This document shows, piece after piece, positions 38,001 to 47,984 of a stretch of 64,000 bases of DNA. The notes beneath the pieces were generated by a model. It was not told the DNA's origin. It worked only from the letters and a program-made list of their open reading frames with translations, and did not search any database. The position numbers and the translations under genes are program-made. Within the stretch, counting starts at the first letter, position 1. The number at the start of each line of letters is the position of its first letter. Source of the stretch: Mactromeris polynyma (lineage: Eukaryota > Mollusca > Bivalvia > Venerida > Mactridae); contig JASFXZ010000001.1 in the NCBI GenBank assembly GCA_032209605.1, positions 37,576,619-37,640,618 of the forward strand. Reading direction: 5' to 3'.

Positions 38001-40416
38001 GCCGATGCATATTTCATTTTGTAAATCTAAGACCCCAACATGTTACTTATTGTACTTTATTTCAACAAGCTTTGTATAGACGTTGGACAACATTATTGGA
38101 TAAGCAAGGGGAAAACAAAACCCCTAATGTTGAGGAACTAGTTGTAAAACCTTAATTATTATTAAGCAACAACACCCTTTCTGTGATGCCACGGTGATCG
38201 TAAGAATTTCACATGCTCAGGTTGCCATATACCCACAAGAACCGAAACAGACCCAAAGGTCTCCTCTACGCTAAAAGAGCAAACCCCACTTATGCTCTTC
38301 AATAAATATGTCTATTTACAAGAAATAAGCAGTATTAGATGTATTCTTGTTTGCTCTGTATGAGCGGAACTGAAATGAAATTATAAAATACATAAACTTT
38401 AAGCAAAAGAGACAAGGTCCTGCCTCAAAGAATCGTGTGATGAAAGTAATCATTGCCACATCGTCCCCAGAGGTTATAAAATAGTCCGTTTTGTACAAAA
38501 AAAATCTTGGAATATGATATTCTCCACGAGACTTCGTTCAGAAGTTCTTCCATCGAGAAAACAAAAAACATAGCACAAGCGTTCAACACATTACCGTTTC
38601 ACATGAATCCAATGCATGGTCGCCTTTGCTTTGTGCTGTTCAATTCGTAAAGCAACTTTCAAAGAAATTATGTGTAAATTATTATGACTTGATTCCAGAC
38701 ATATAAGTTGTTTGTGATTAGATTATGTACGAATACTAAATGATCGTGTATGACTCTCTGTAACCTTGTAGTCGTATTGTATTAAAATACAGTACAATCT
38801 CTTCAGAGCACCACCATTTGTATGACGTCGTGTGGTAGATGTTCTAGAGATATTTAATTGGAAGGCACATATTTAACAAAGGTACAGTTGATAAACTGTT
38901 GAAGAGAGGTTGCTGCTAAATACATGACTGCTCTGTAGAGGTTGCAATGTACATGGAATGTAACGCATTTCTTGTTTCAGTCATTTTATATTTGTGTAAA
39001 TCATAAATGACTTAAGGCGTTATATGCTTATTATACTGATCAACGTATTGCAGTATAATAGAGTTTTCATATATTCAAATTTCTAATTCTATTTTTATAC
39101 TTTCAGCAGAGACATATAATGAAAAGCGGGGTAAGTAAGCTCTATATTGTGCATTAAGATTGCATCGTCCAAATACCTATGGAACTGGGAGTATGTTATG
39201 GTGCGAACTATTCAAAAGAGTGATAAGACTAGACATAGATACTATGACCCATAAAACGGTCACCTACGGAGTTGACTATTATCTTATTACCGAGAAAGCT
39301 TTTGATTAATAAGTTTCAAGTCAAACTTGAATATATTTGAAACGATTTTAAAAAGTTTTTGTTCTGAACATTGGTTTATTTCTGCATTAAACAGCCATTT
39401 TAGCTGAGTTGATAGAGCAATAGACAATCTGCATGTGTAGGATCGACGCCCTGATGAGGCGTCTGTTCTCCTTGATAATTTGACTGAAAGTAGTCTTACG
39501 AAGTAATTTATCATCAACCTCAGATTCGTACGTGGTAGATGTCAGTTCCTTGCGTAAGGACATGCTAGTACTGGTTGGTAACCTAGGAACATTAGGTCAA
39601 CTAACAGTGACATATACTAAACATACGTATGACGTCGCGTCAGATATCGCGTCCAATCTTTCATCAATAAGGCAGATGATTCGTTATCGATGTGCACTCA
39701 GGCGTATTTCGAAAATCTAATAACTAGTATGCATGAATAAGGATTATTTGTTATGGTTATGTACAATACATGCGATACAAATATATTGAAACTTATTCAG
39801 TACATGGTATATTATAGCTACTGTACATGACGTAAACTTCTTTTTTTTTACAATTTTTAAAAGCGTCATACTTGAGGCGCTCTACGGCACACATAGTCTT
39901 TTTCATACCAATAAGACACACTTTGTTCATTAAAATGTTAGCTTTAATAATGCCTTTTTTTTCAATAATATAAGAATCATTTTTCTGCTATAACTATTTA
40001 TTTTAAAAGTTTTACAGTCGATTTTTCAAGTTGACGTCCACATCTTACGCGACGTCACATACGTATTATCAAAGTTAAAGTATATGCGACAGGGATCCAT
40101 ATCAGTCACGCACTGTATGATTTTGATCGAGTTGATTTTAATAATGATTTATTAAGAATAAATTGTTAACGAATATTGATTGTAAACATTTATTCAGTAT
40201 ATCTTATGCGCTTGCGATTTGTATCGTTCATTTGTTTACTTTTCAGAAACTCACGGGGAATTAACAAGTAGCCATTCATCCACCAATCGCGCAAAGACAA
40301 TAAGCCTATCCTTTCAATGTGTTATATTGACTTTTTTAGTTGTTTTATTCTTTCAAAATCATGTGTTTACATTCATATTCCATCGGGTTTATGGTTCATA
40401 CGTAGACGGTGTCTGA
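28954..40416 (+). CDS. zig-8/Dpr-like two-Ig cell-surface protein, 5' end missing
   Basis: Six exons (28954-29069, 30239-30452, 36993-37019, 37425-37715, 39107-39130, 40247-40416) join without frame break to 280 codons and a stop. Domain order: Ig V-type domain at residues about 14-110 (Cys30, Trp42, Asp86-x-Gly-x-Tyr-x-Cys92), a linker, a second Ig at about 123-215 (Cys139, Trp153, Asp194-x-Gly-x-Tyr-x-Cys200), a hydrophobic segment at 246-269 and an 11-residue tail. The spacing VSW, ITVG, DRF, EEWNLSI, YECQ is the signature of the Dpr/DIP and nematode zig-8 group, neuronal recognition proteins that bind one another between cells. N-glycosylation sequons occur at Asn104 and Asn140. The first exon starts mid-codon, so the signal peptide lies upstream and was not found. 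IgLON or lachesin proteins are the alternative, but they carry three Ig domains. Family call firm; partner and role are inference. Confidence 0.85.
29070..30238 (+). other. Ig gene intron
   Basis: GTAAGT donor to TTTGCTTTACAG acceptor, 1169 bp, AT-rich. No mobile element was identified. The open reading continues for 80 codons past the donor, but that part has no Ig character. Confidence 0.75.
30239..30452 (+). CDS. Ig gene exon: second half of Ig1
   Basis: Acceptor GCTTTACAG|GTTTCATGG and donor TTCTAG|GTAATG. Phase 0 in, phase 1 out. It encodes the core tryptophan (VSW), the ITVG turn, DRF, the E-strand EEWNLSI and the closing DSGTYECQ. An N-glycosylation sequon (NIT) lies near the end of the domain. 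Confidence 0.92.
33290..33440 (+). repeat. degenerate 42-bp tandem repeat with open frame
   Basis: About three units begin with GCGACTAGA or close variants (GACTAGACATCACGGCAATG, GACTAGATATCAAGACAATG, GACTCGCAACCGCAGCAATG). The period is a multiple of three, so frames stay open. One plus frame (33180-33482) gives 14-residue repeats starting LRLDITAM, LRLDIKTM and LRLATAAM. It sits inside an intron and is more likely a decayed foldback or minisatellite than a gene. Confidence 0.6.
33571..33589 (+). repeat. poly(G) run, 19 G
   Basis: An uninterrupted guanine homopolymer in otherwise AT-rich intron. It could form a G-quadruplex on the coding (non-template) strand and in the pre-mRNA. Length in an assembly is uncertain because homopolymers are error-prone. 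Confidence 0.9.
34740..34880 (+). pseudogene. possible LINE C-terminal fragment
   Basis: The plus strand encodes LCNVCMK, then a stop, then EDQFHFMIECPF. The C-x2-C...H...C order, with E-D-x-F-H-F before the last Cys, is the zinc-finger-like end of the protein in many bivalve non-LTR retrotransposons. It is short and broken, so the call is weak. Confidence 0.35.
35510..35745 (+). repeat. mollusc-type dispersed repeat (GTCCGTC family)
   Basis: In order: ATCTGTCCGTCCGTCTGAC, TATCTAGAAAACTACTTGAC, a TTTTTGACAGG stretch and AAAGTGGGGACACCTGTGTC. This order is typical of a repeat I recall from many bivalve and gastropod genes. The opposite-strand copies at 60230 and 63410 carry the reverse complement of its GGGG-AC-CTGTGTC end. 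Confidence 0.55.
36993..37019 (+). CDS. Ig gene micro-exon 1 (27 nt)
   Basis: Flanked by a TTTTTTTTTCTTTTTTCAG acceptor and a GTAAGT donor. Phase 1 in and out. It adds EATTISVKP between the Ig domains, matching the linker where Dpr-type proteins have a PP-x-I stretch. Skipping it would keep the frame and delete nine residues. Support is the exact phase fit on both sides and the strong splice sites. Confidence 0.8.
37425..37715 (+). CDS. Ig gene exon: complete Ig2
   Basis: Acceptor TTTATTAACAG and donor GAATG|GTAAGG. Phase 1 in and out, 291 nt, so the entire second Ig domain is one symmetric exon. Landmarks are KLVCNAT, IDWFKDG, a long C'-E region with ISDHAIASTLDI, and DMGLYVCRT. A sequon (NAT) lies directly after the first Cys. 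Confidence 0.92.
37716..39106 (+). other. Ig gene intron with a MITE
   Basis: 1391 bp, GTAAGG to TTTCAG. It carries a short inverted-repeat element at about 38791-38958. Other sequence is AT-rich with no exon seen. Confidence 0.7.
38791..38958. mobile_element. ACAGTACAATCTCTTC hairpin MITE
   Basis: The left end ACAGTACAATCTCTTCAGAG is mirrored by CTCTGTAGAGGTTGCAATGT at the right. No coding capacity. It shares the ACAGT start with the other hairpin elements here but differs internally. Confidence 0.55.
39107..39130 (+). CDS. Ig gene micro-exon 2 (24 nt) with NAGNAG acceptor
   Basis: The acceptor reads TTTCAGCAG, so splicing at either AG keeps the frame and includes or drops one alanine. The donor is CGGG|GTAAGT. 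Phase 1 in and out. It encodes AETYNEKR, a charged stalk piece between Ig2 and the membrane segment. Confidence 0.72.
39131..40246 (+). other. Ig gene last intron
   Basis: 1116 bp, GTAAGT to TTTACTTTTCAG. It contains a tRNA-like SINE head at 39393-39475. A run of T at 39841 and a mostly A/T remainder were also seen. Confidence 0.7.
39393..39475 (+). repeat. tRNA-derived SINE head
   Basis: The A box TTAGCTGAGTTGATAGAGC (39400-39418) is very close to a genuine tRNA D-arm, and a B-box-like GGATCGACGCC lies at 39440-39450. The anticodon stem and acceptor stem do not pair convincingly and no T-run follows, so this is a SINE or tRNA pseudogene. Confidence 0.55.
40247..40416 (+). CDS. Ig gene terminal exon: stalk, membrane segment, stop
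   Basis: Acceptor TTTACTTTTCAG. Phase 1 in, ending in TGA at 40414-40416. It encodes a Ser/Thr-rich stalk, a hydrophobic stretch from SFQCVILTFLVV through FTFIF, and the tail HRVYGSYVDGV. The basic residue after the hydrophobic stretch favours a type I membrane protein. A GPI signal is possible but would normally end in the hydrophobic stretch. Confidence 0.82.
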
Positions 40417-41215
40417 CAAATTGTGCTACATATGTCTTCATTATTCCAAATACCTGTTCATTAATTAATGAATATCATAGTGAATGTAAGTACAATGCTT
40501 CGAGGGAGAAAATTGATATCCCAAGGTAGAGACGATGAAGTTTTGAAATATGTGGGATTTCGCGAGCATTGGCATAAGAAATGCTTACACCGGTGAATTA
40601 TTATTCATTACAATACCGACATGCTGACAGCAGTGTTTTATGAAAAACACGTGGATTCTGGTGTGCGCGCGCAAGAACCGGAAGTTAACGGTTGATTATG
40701 TTTAGAAAAAGTGTTACAAGTGTGCTTTGAGACTCCATGTAAAATAAGGAGGCACCAAATAACACACCTAATCGCTTGTGAATTGCCAAGTGTGAATTTT
40801 AGTATTTAAGTGTTAAATTCCAGCATAAAAATGACAATGTTCCGGAAGTTTATGTTTGCGATTGCGGAACTGCGTTTGGCTTAAAGTGCAGTTATGCGAT
40901 TTCCAATTTTATGAGAAACAAACGAGGACAGACACCGTATAAATTCTGTCTGCAATGAAAACGGCAAATGAAGCTGTCACAGATAGCGATAGAACGGAAC
41001 TCTGTAGACTATTTAACTACATGATATTTATTCGATGCTCATTTTATATACACATATTGGCTTAACTGATTGTAAATAGTTATCTGTGAACATTATTATA
41101 TTCCTAAAACGCGCCTACGTGGGTGATATTGGAAAATATATTTAAACTGTTATTATTTTGTCAAACCGCGCATTTGTTTAATCGAATAATCTTCAATAAA
41201 AAATTAAAACAAACT
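40417..41215 (+). other. probable 3' UTR and poly(A) signal of Ig gene
   Basis: The first canonical AATAAA noticed after the stop is at 41195-41200, followed by an A-rich stretch. A 3' UTR of about 0.8 kb is an inference, and other cleavage sites are possible. Confidence 0.4.
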
Positions 41216-43200
41216 ATATTGAGTATTACGAATAAGTAAGTGGAATAAAGCGTATGAAATACGGGTAATCGGGAAACTCAGTATATAGTCAACTCGTTAC
41301 TTAGTCAACTCGTACCCAAGTCAAATTGAGCCTAAGTAACCTCTCTCCTAAATCAACTTGTTCCTTAAGTAAAATGAATAAAGAAAGTATCCAACCGTAC
41401 ATCAATTTAAATGCATTATTTTACGTTTTCATATTGTGATAATTATTTTTCTTAGTCTGCTATATCAATGTTACATGACAGTTGAATAATACATTATATT
41501 GTTGTATGTATATATTATGTATTTGGCTGTGTACTGTGTACATCATGTCATCACATTGTCAATCCGAGAAAGTAATATCACCCTGGCACTAGCTGAGACC
41601 GTTGTCAACTTTCGTAGGTTGACACTATCCCATATCAGCAGGCTAGCTAGCTGTTTTTTTTTTCATATTACCGAATTCCACAGCAACCTAGTCTAATTTC
41701 CCATTGTCGTCATCCCGTCTGCTCATTCTCCCTGTACCTACCATGGAAATAAATTTAAGTTGAAAAAGTGTACATGTACTTGTAAGTCGCTTTTGATCAG
41801 TATAAACAAATGCATTCATATTCGATTATTAATGACCGTGTACTGAGCCTGATCAAACCATTGGTACGCTCAATGGGTATTAGTTAAAATGTATGTGTAT
41901 TTAAAATAAAGACACTGGAACGCAGTTTTGGTCGTAATGGAATTTGACGCGGTTGTTTTCTAAACTACGATGAATCGATATTGACCATCAGTTCATAATA
42001 CGGATTTATCATTGAAGTAATGCAAAAGAAGAGGTGTTTGTAAGATGCTGCACCCAAAATGAAAGTGCATACCTATCATGACACGCTGACATATTCCTAC
42101 GTAGACAAATGAAGGCGTAAACAATATGTGCGCATTCAAAATGGGTCACTCATATTTTCCAGGTTCATCCAGACTCAATGTAACAGTCTGTATTGCTACC
42201 TATGTAGTTAGAAGTTATTGAAAATATGTGGAAATGACATTTTATTGACATAATTACGCGATTATAGTGCAATTCATACTTTCTGAATACCAAACAAATA
42301 TATATCATGCGTAACTGATGCCTTGGAAATGGTGACAATTCGTGCTGTCAGCAAAATATTCTTGCATAACTAGCTTTTTATGTCGGACAATTCAACATGT
42401 ATACTGGCGTATTTGAAAACCAGATATACTAGACACTGACAGCCCGACACACCGACCGACTGACATGACCAATACAGACACAAAAACCTGTTACTACAAC
42501 CAAACTAAGTAATGACGTGTTTATTTGCTGATTTTGAGAATCTGATTAACAAGAATTATTTCACATAACGGACACTTAAAATGTGAAAGCACGGTTTCAT
42601 TATTTCAATAAAAAACCGTCTTGATACTTAGTATCATTATAGTTATTACACACTCGGTAATGAACAGTAACTTACGTTTTATTAGTACAGATCAAAGAAA
42701 TGTATACTAAGTCATAAATTAATTGCCATAATAGCACGTACAATTATATCCAAAACCGTTGATAGCCAATCACCATCTAAACCTTTATACGAATTTACCT
42801 TTCCAATTTTAAGTCACGTTTTTTATCAACGTTTCATTATTCATTCATCTGATTGTTGATGTTGCAGAATGTATTTATATCTGCATTTATGTTGCGGGTC
42901 TGTCTTCAAGCCATTCCGCACTTGGCAATACAAAATTTCATAATATAACATGTCTAACCACAGTTGCCGGCGCTGCTATTAAAGCGATACTAGACAGGGA
43001 CGCTGTATAGGTGATGCATTTACCAAACACGAATGATAATAATTATCTGCAATCCGACTTAGTCAGTATATTATTATTTCATTTCATTTCATTTACGGGT
43101 ATTGTATGTACACGTTGTTATTACGTTTTCATTTGAATTCCATGTGTTTCTATTTATATAATCGTGTGTGTATGAATATTCCGTAGTTATACCTAGGTCA
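41216..43200. other. intergenic, no feature recognised
   Basis: AT-rich. Small frames (41499-41696 plus) lack domain or splice support. A short ATTTC repeat lies at 43079-43095. Confidence 0.5.
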
Positions 43201-43202
43201 TG

Positions 43203-43460
43203 TGAAACTCCCGGGCAGTTCCCGGGTCCCGTATGGTCCAAATTCATGATACCCCGTGGGTAATCGCACGACATGACATGTGTGAGCATGGACATATCGT
43301 CGGAGGCTTTTGGATCCGTAGGGTCGCCGTATATCCAGTGGCTGAATGTTAAACATGCACAATGTTTATGCATCGGTTATATTAGACCGACGGTTGATCG
43401 CATACCCGTAGGACTTTGGGGACCGTACAGACATATGCCCGTGGGAAATCCGTGACCGAG
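43203..43460. mobile_element. GC-rich foldback repeat, copy 2
   Basis: Begins AACTCCCGGGCAGTTCCCGG and contains ACATGCACAATGTTTATG and TTGGGGACCGTACAGACATA, diverged forms of words in the element at 2634. It ends near CCGTGACCGAGGC, paralleling CATTACCGAGG in copy 1. Open frames on both strands (43089-43373, 43273-43455) are by-products. Confidence 0.6.
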
Positions 43461-43865
43461 GCATTAATAAGTCTAGTATGAAATTAAGCTATAATTCAAT
43501 AAATCAGTTTCAATTCTAGTAAATATCAATTGAAGATGCTTCAAGGGTATAAGCCACTCATTCTTACTGATGTTACTTAAACATAAATCTGACTTTGCTA
43601 TTTTCAATATATTTTGCAAACATTAATGCTAACTCCTGATCTTTTTAATTATGTTATAAGGCGAACAAAATTGTGTCATTTTAACAAAACAGATAAACTT
43701 GTATGTATTATCAAACATTGTGGGGAAATAGGCATCCACTAAAGTAGTGGCTATCACCCCCATATCAGGTATTCGATAAATCAGTGTTCAACATCTTTGT
43801 TTATAAATCATAACAAAACCGACTGAAGTTATGATGCATTGAATAAAAAGTTACAAACATACGAA
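43461..43865. other. intergenic, no feature recognised
   Basis: AT-rich spacer between two elements. Confidence 0.5.
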
Positions 43866-43866
43866 A

Positions 43867-44070
43867 GGCCGGTGGTTACAGTCACACTTCACTATTTCTC
43901 TCTTATGAAAGTCACGATTCAGAAGATTTCAACTTTACGAATTCACGATTTCAACTTCACTCTTTCATTTTCACGAATTCAAAATATTGAATCTGAAACC
44001 TCGAATCCGTGTAGATGAAATCTTAAAATCGTAGGAGAGAAATAATGAAGTGCGCATGTCACCACCAGTC
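43867..44070. mobile_element. MITE with about 36-bp inverted ends
   Basis: Left: GGCCGGTGGTTACAGTCACA then CTTCACTATTTCTCTC. Right, reverse complemented: GACTGGTGGTGACATGCGCA then CTTCATTATTTCTCTC. The interior has alternating CACGATTT / GAATTC words and no coding frame. About 200 bp in all. Confidence 0.8.
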
Positions 44071-44253
44071 TATCGTTCAATAATCATTATCAACGTATTT
44101 CAATAAAGAAATCATTTCTGATATGGAATGAATGTATTTTATTTGAAAATGGTAAAATATTTGGTGAATTGTATATACATTGTAATTATATTAAATGTAT
44201 TTTGACATCAGTTCAGCTTATTTTTATACTCGAATTTACAAAGTTGTTTTATA

Positions 44254-45211
44254 CCCCCATCACACTAGACGAAGACCATGAAGACCGCACTACGTCCTGG
44301 CAATTTCGACGAACGCAGTGAGGACGCGGTTAAATTCTTAAAAATTGCTTTACTCAAGTTCATACTACGTCCTTACTGCGTCCCTGCCAGGCATTCACTG
44401 CGTCTCACACGTTCCAAATACGTTCTTACTGTGCGCATCTTCACGCGCGCACCACGTCCAATGCGTTCTTAATACGCGCGTACCACGTCCAATGCGTTCT
44501 TTGTACGTTCTTACTACGACCAGGAAGATTGCACCACGCGCTTACCAAGTGCTTATCACGTCCTCATTACGTTCTTATGACTTGAATTTATTTTCGAATG
44601 TGATCGAGATTGAATTACCGTGTTCTATTTATAACTGGCCTATTTTTTGAATCCCGTATTTATACATGGTCACTGTTCAGAACCTGACAGGACGTGGTAA
44701 GAACCTGATACAAACGTGTCTAAGACGTGTTAAGTACCGAAAGAACGTATGAACAACCGAATGAGGTCTTCTACAACGTGGCACGATCGTACCATAGTCG
44801 TAGTAAAAGCGTGGAGAGGTTGTGGTGAGAACTCCATTGACGTAGCAAGAACGTAGCAAGAACGCAATGACAACCCAGAGACAACGCGATGAGAACGCCA
44901 TTCAATATTTCCCGTCCATACCACGCTTGCACTACGTCAATCGAGTTCCTACTAAGTTTTAGTTACGCCGTCACTACGTCCATGCCGTCGTTAATACGTT
45001 CTTATTTAGTTCTTACTACGTCCTGATTCGACCACGTCCTCACTACGTTTTTTTTAACATGTTCAAAGTCCGCTCACGTCCTTCACGTCCATGAAGACCA
45101 TACCACGTCCTTATCGGTGTCTACTGCGTTCCTTCTACGTTGACCAAGTTCTGATTGCGTCCTACCAGATTTTTGAGGACGTAGTGGGAACGTGGCCTGG
45201 TGTGATGGGGG
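44254..45211. mobile_element. foldback element 1 with degenerate ACGTCC repeats
   Basis: The terminal inverted repeats are CCCCCATCACACTAGAC (44254-44270) and the inverse of GGCCTGGTGTGATGGGGG (45194-45211). The 0.96-kb interior is packed with degenerate 10-20 bp words: TACTACGTCC/GCGTTC in the outer thirds and the opposite-strand form (AAGAACGTAG) in the middle, so it can fold on itself. No protein is encoded; frames of 64-101 codons are side effects. A clean target-site duplication was not found. Confidence 0.8.
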
Positions 45212-45215
45212 CATT

Positions 45216-45895
45216 AGTAATTTTAAACACAGCTATATCTTAAATAAGGTATGTTAAAATAGTGTCGATATACAAACTGCTTATGCATAAAAGAAATTTA
45301 GGTAAACCTTGGTAAAAAGTTGATAACTGATGTTTAGTATTTAAAGTTGTAACGTATGTTTTTTTGTTACGTTTATAATTTATTGTTATATAATTTGTAT
45401 GTTGCACTATTATTCTCTTTCACTATCAAGATATTTACTTGCAACTATGGTGATTATATTTCATTATAATCCATCATTATACATAAGTATCATATCTTCT
45501 GTTCTCATTAGCATTGTCATTACGTTTTATCTTATCAAAACTTGTCATTAAAATTTAAATTGTTGAGACTAATAATGTCTTTTTATTTCCTTTTCCCCAT
45601 TCCGCCGTAAAAATTAGAGCACAAGCAGCGCTACCCTACAATTAGTACTTTCATACAATCAACAGGCAGGTTCCCGCACATTTCAGAGGTGGAAGGCACA
45701 TCATTTGGATCGTTATCCATTGCACTATGTATACATAACAGGGAAAAGTGCTGCGGATCAGTAAGATTTGGAATGTTTTATGACCTGGCAATACTTATTA
45801 CATACTATGTAACTTCAAACTAAGCGTTATGATATGATACGGCATGAAGAAAGTGATATGCCATGATATGATATACAACACAACGCAACGTATCG
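45216..45895. other. intergenic, no feature recognised
   Basis: AT-rich. A small ATGATATG cluster at 45830-45880 borders the satellite that follows. Confidence 0.5.
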
Positions 45896-45905
45896 TAAGG
45901 TAAAC

Positions 45906-46614
45906 CAAGACAACGGTAACAAGACAACGCAATTGAAGACAAGACAATGCAAAACAAGATAACTCAAAAAAGCAATACATCACCAAACAATTTATCGCCA
46001 AACAAGACAACGCCTTAACAATACAACGTCAGACAAGGCAACCCTAAAAAAGACAACGGCAAACAAGAGAAAGCCAAACAAGATAACGTCAGACATTGCA
46101 ACGTTAAACAACACAACGTTAAACAAGATAACGCCAAAACAAGACAACGCCAAAACAATACAACCCTATACAAGACAACGCCATACAAGAAATCGCCAAA
46201 CAAGACAATGTCAGACATTGCAACGTTAAACAAGACAACGTCAAACAAGAAAACGCCAAACAAGACAACGCATAACAAGACAACAATAAACAAGACTACA
46301 CTAAACAAGACAACGCCAAACAAGACAACAATAAACGAGACTACACTAAACAAGACAACGCCAAACAAGACAACACTAAACAAGACTACACTAAACATGA
46401 CTACTCAAGACAACAAAACACAACTCAAGACAACACAACACAAAACCAATACATCACCAGATATCGCCAAACAAGACAAAGCCAAACAAGACAACACTAA
46501 ACAAGACAACGCCAAACAAGATATCACCAAACAAGACAACGCCAAACAAGATATCGCCAAACAAGACAACGCCAAACAAGACAACACTAAACAAGACAAC
46601 GGAAGGCAAGAAAA
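45906..46614. repeat. 15-bp satellite (ACAAGACAACGCCAA)
   Basis: The unit is ACAAGACAACGCCAA with variants ACACTAA, ATAA and ATATCGCCAA. The left part is most degenerate and the right third (46470-46600) most regular. Because 15 is divisible by three and the plus strand is poor in stops, a 147-codon frame (46208-46651) encodes NKTTL/NKTTP/NKTTI pentapeptides, and the minus strand stays open as VVLFG-type repeats. No start context, promoter or splice sites support translation. Confidence 0.93.
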
Positions 46615-46619
46615 TGCAA

Positions 46620-47980
46620 GATTGATGAAGTTAATAAAAACTAAAACTTAAATAACACAATACTTCTTGATTTTAAAACTTTTCAATTTTATCATATTGT
46701 TTATGATTATGTTATTTTCATGAAGCCAAGTTCGATAACATGTTTAGAAACATAGTGTAAACGTTGCACGTCAAAGTGAAGTACTCATTATTCGTATCAT
46801 ATTTTGCCAAAAGTGAGCAACTAAAGCGATCCATGACCAGGTTATGACGTTCATATTGTAAGATATATCGCCAAAAACATTTCAAAGTTACCAAATAGAA
46901 TATAGAGGGCAATTGTGTTGATATTATATCACTTCAATATCGTAACTATCGCATGGCATGTCTTATTTTGTTTGTCAAGCCAAAATATAACAGAGAAGTC
47001 AAAAGTTTATTGGCGTATAAATCTTACAGGTTCGCCATCCACAACCAAACAACTGGTGTTTACAAACAGTACGACAAAAATGTATGTGATATTGATAACT
47101 TAAATGCATTTACATCTCACATATACGCTTTTAATATTCTATTCAACAGAGTTGTGAAGATACGAAATACATTGTCTAGTCTAGGTGGAATGATATGTAT
47201 AGTTCACCAGTGTATCAATACATGTTGAAGTGTTTTATCCGCACTATGACTTTATATCGTTCATTATTAACAACATACTGTGGAATAAAAATTGATGATC
47301 TTTCTTACACTATTATTTTTACGGTAAAACTAACGAATAATGAACGATACTGGGGTAATTTTACAACCACTGCACGACGTTCTGTTTGTGTTCTGATAGT
47401 ATATGTCGACCAGATGAGACGAATCATACTAATAATGTGTGTTCCATTATAATAAATGTTTTAGTTTTATACGTGCTGAGCTCAATGTAAGCCAAGAAGA
47501 ATCGAGAACGCATTAAATAGATATTTCTTGTAGGCAGTGATCTTGACTGATCGGTCTCCGAAATTGCAATTTTCCGATTCTGGTCGATGGTAATCACACG
47601 AATACCTATTATTTAACATCAGCAAATTTACCAAATAATGTCTGAGCATAGTTCATGAGCTATTATAATGATATTTTTCACTTAAAGACTGAGAATATGT
47701 TTAGATTTTATAATAACGTATTGATGCAAAATAAAAATGGATAAAGGTGTGTTTCGGCGTCCTAAAAATGCTGGTTATTTCTACGAGTATTTAACAAAAA
47801 ATAGAATTATGGAGGAAAGTGCTTAAGGCAGTTTTGAGTTTCTCTGGAAAAAGTACGTTATTTATGCCTAACAATTCGCTTTAGCTCACTTTAAGCCAAT
47901 AAAAAACCAAGCGTTAAAAAAACACTAAGTTGGTTAAAACTGTGTGTTGTAGGGTTTTTTTCTCTGGTAATTCTGTTATC
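46620..47980. other. intergenic, no feature recognised
   Basis: AT-rich. The frames at 46953-47228 and 47195-47452 (plus) match nothing known. Confidence 0.5.
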
Positions 47981-47984
47981 ATTT

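Noticed and set aside
44278..44924. Arg/Thr/Ser-rich frames on both strands
   Set aside because: They are translations of degenerate ACGTCC repeats in foldback element 1.
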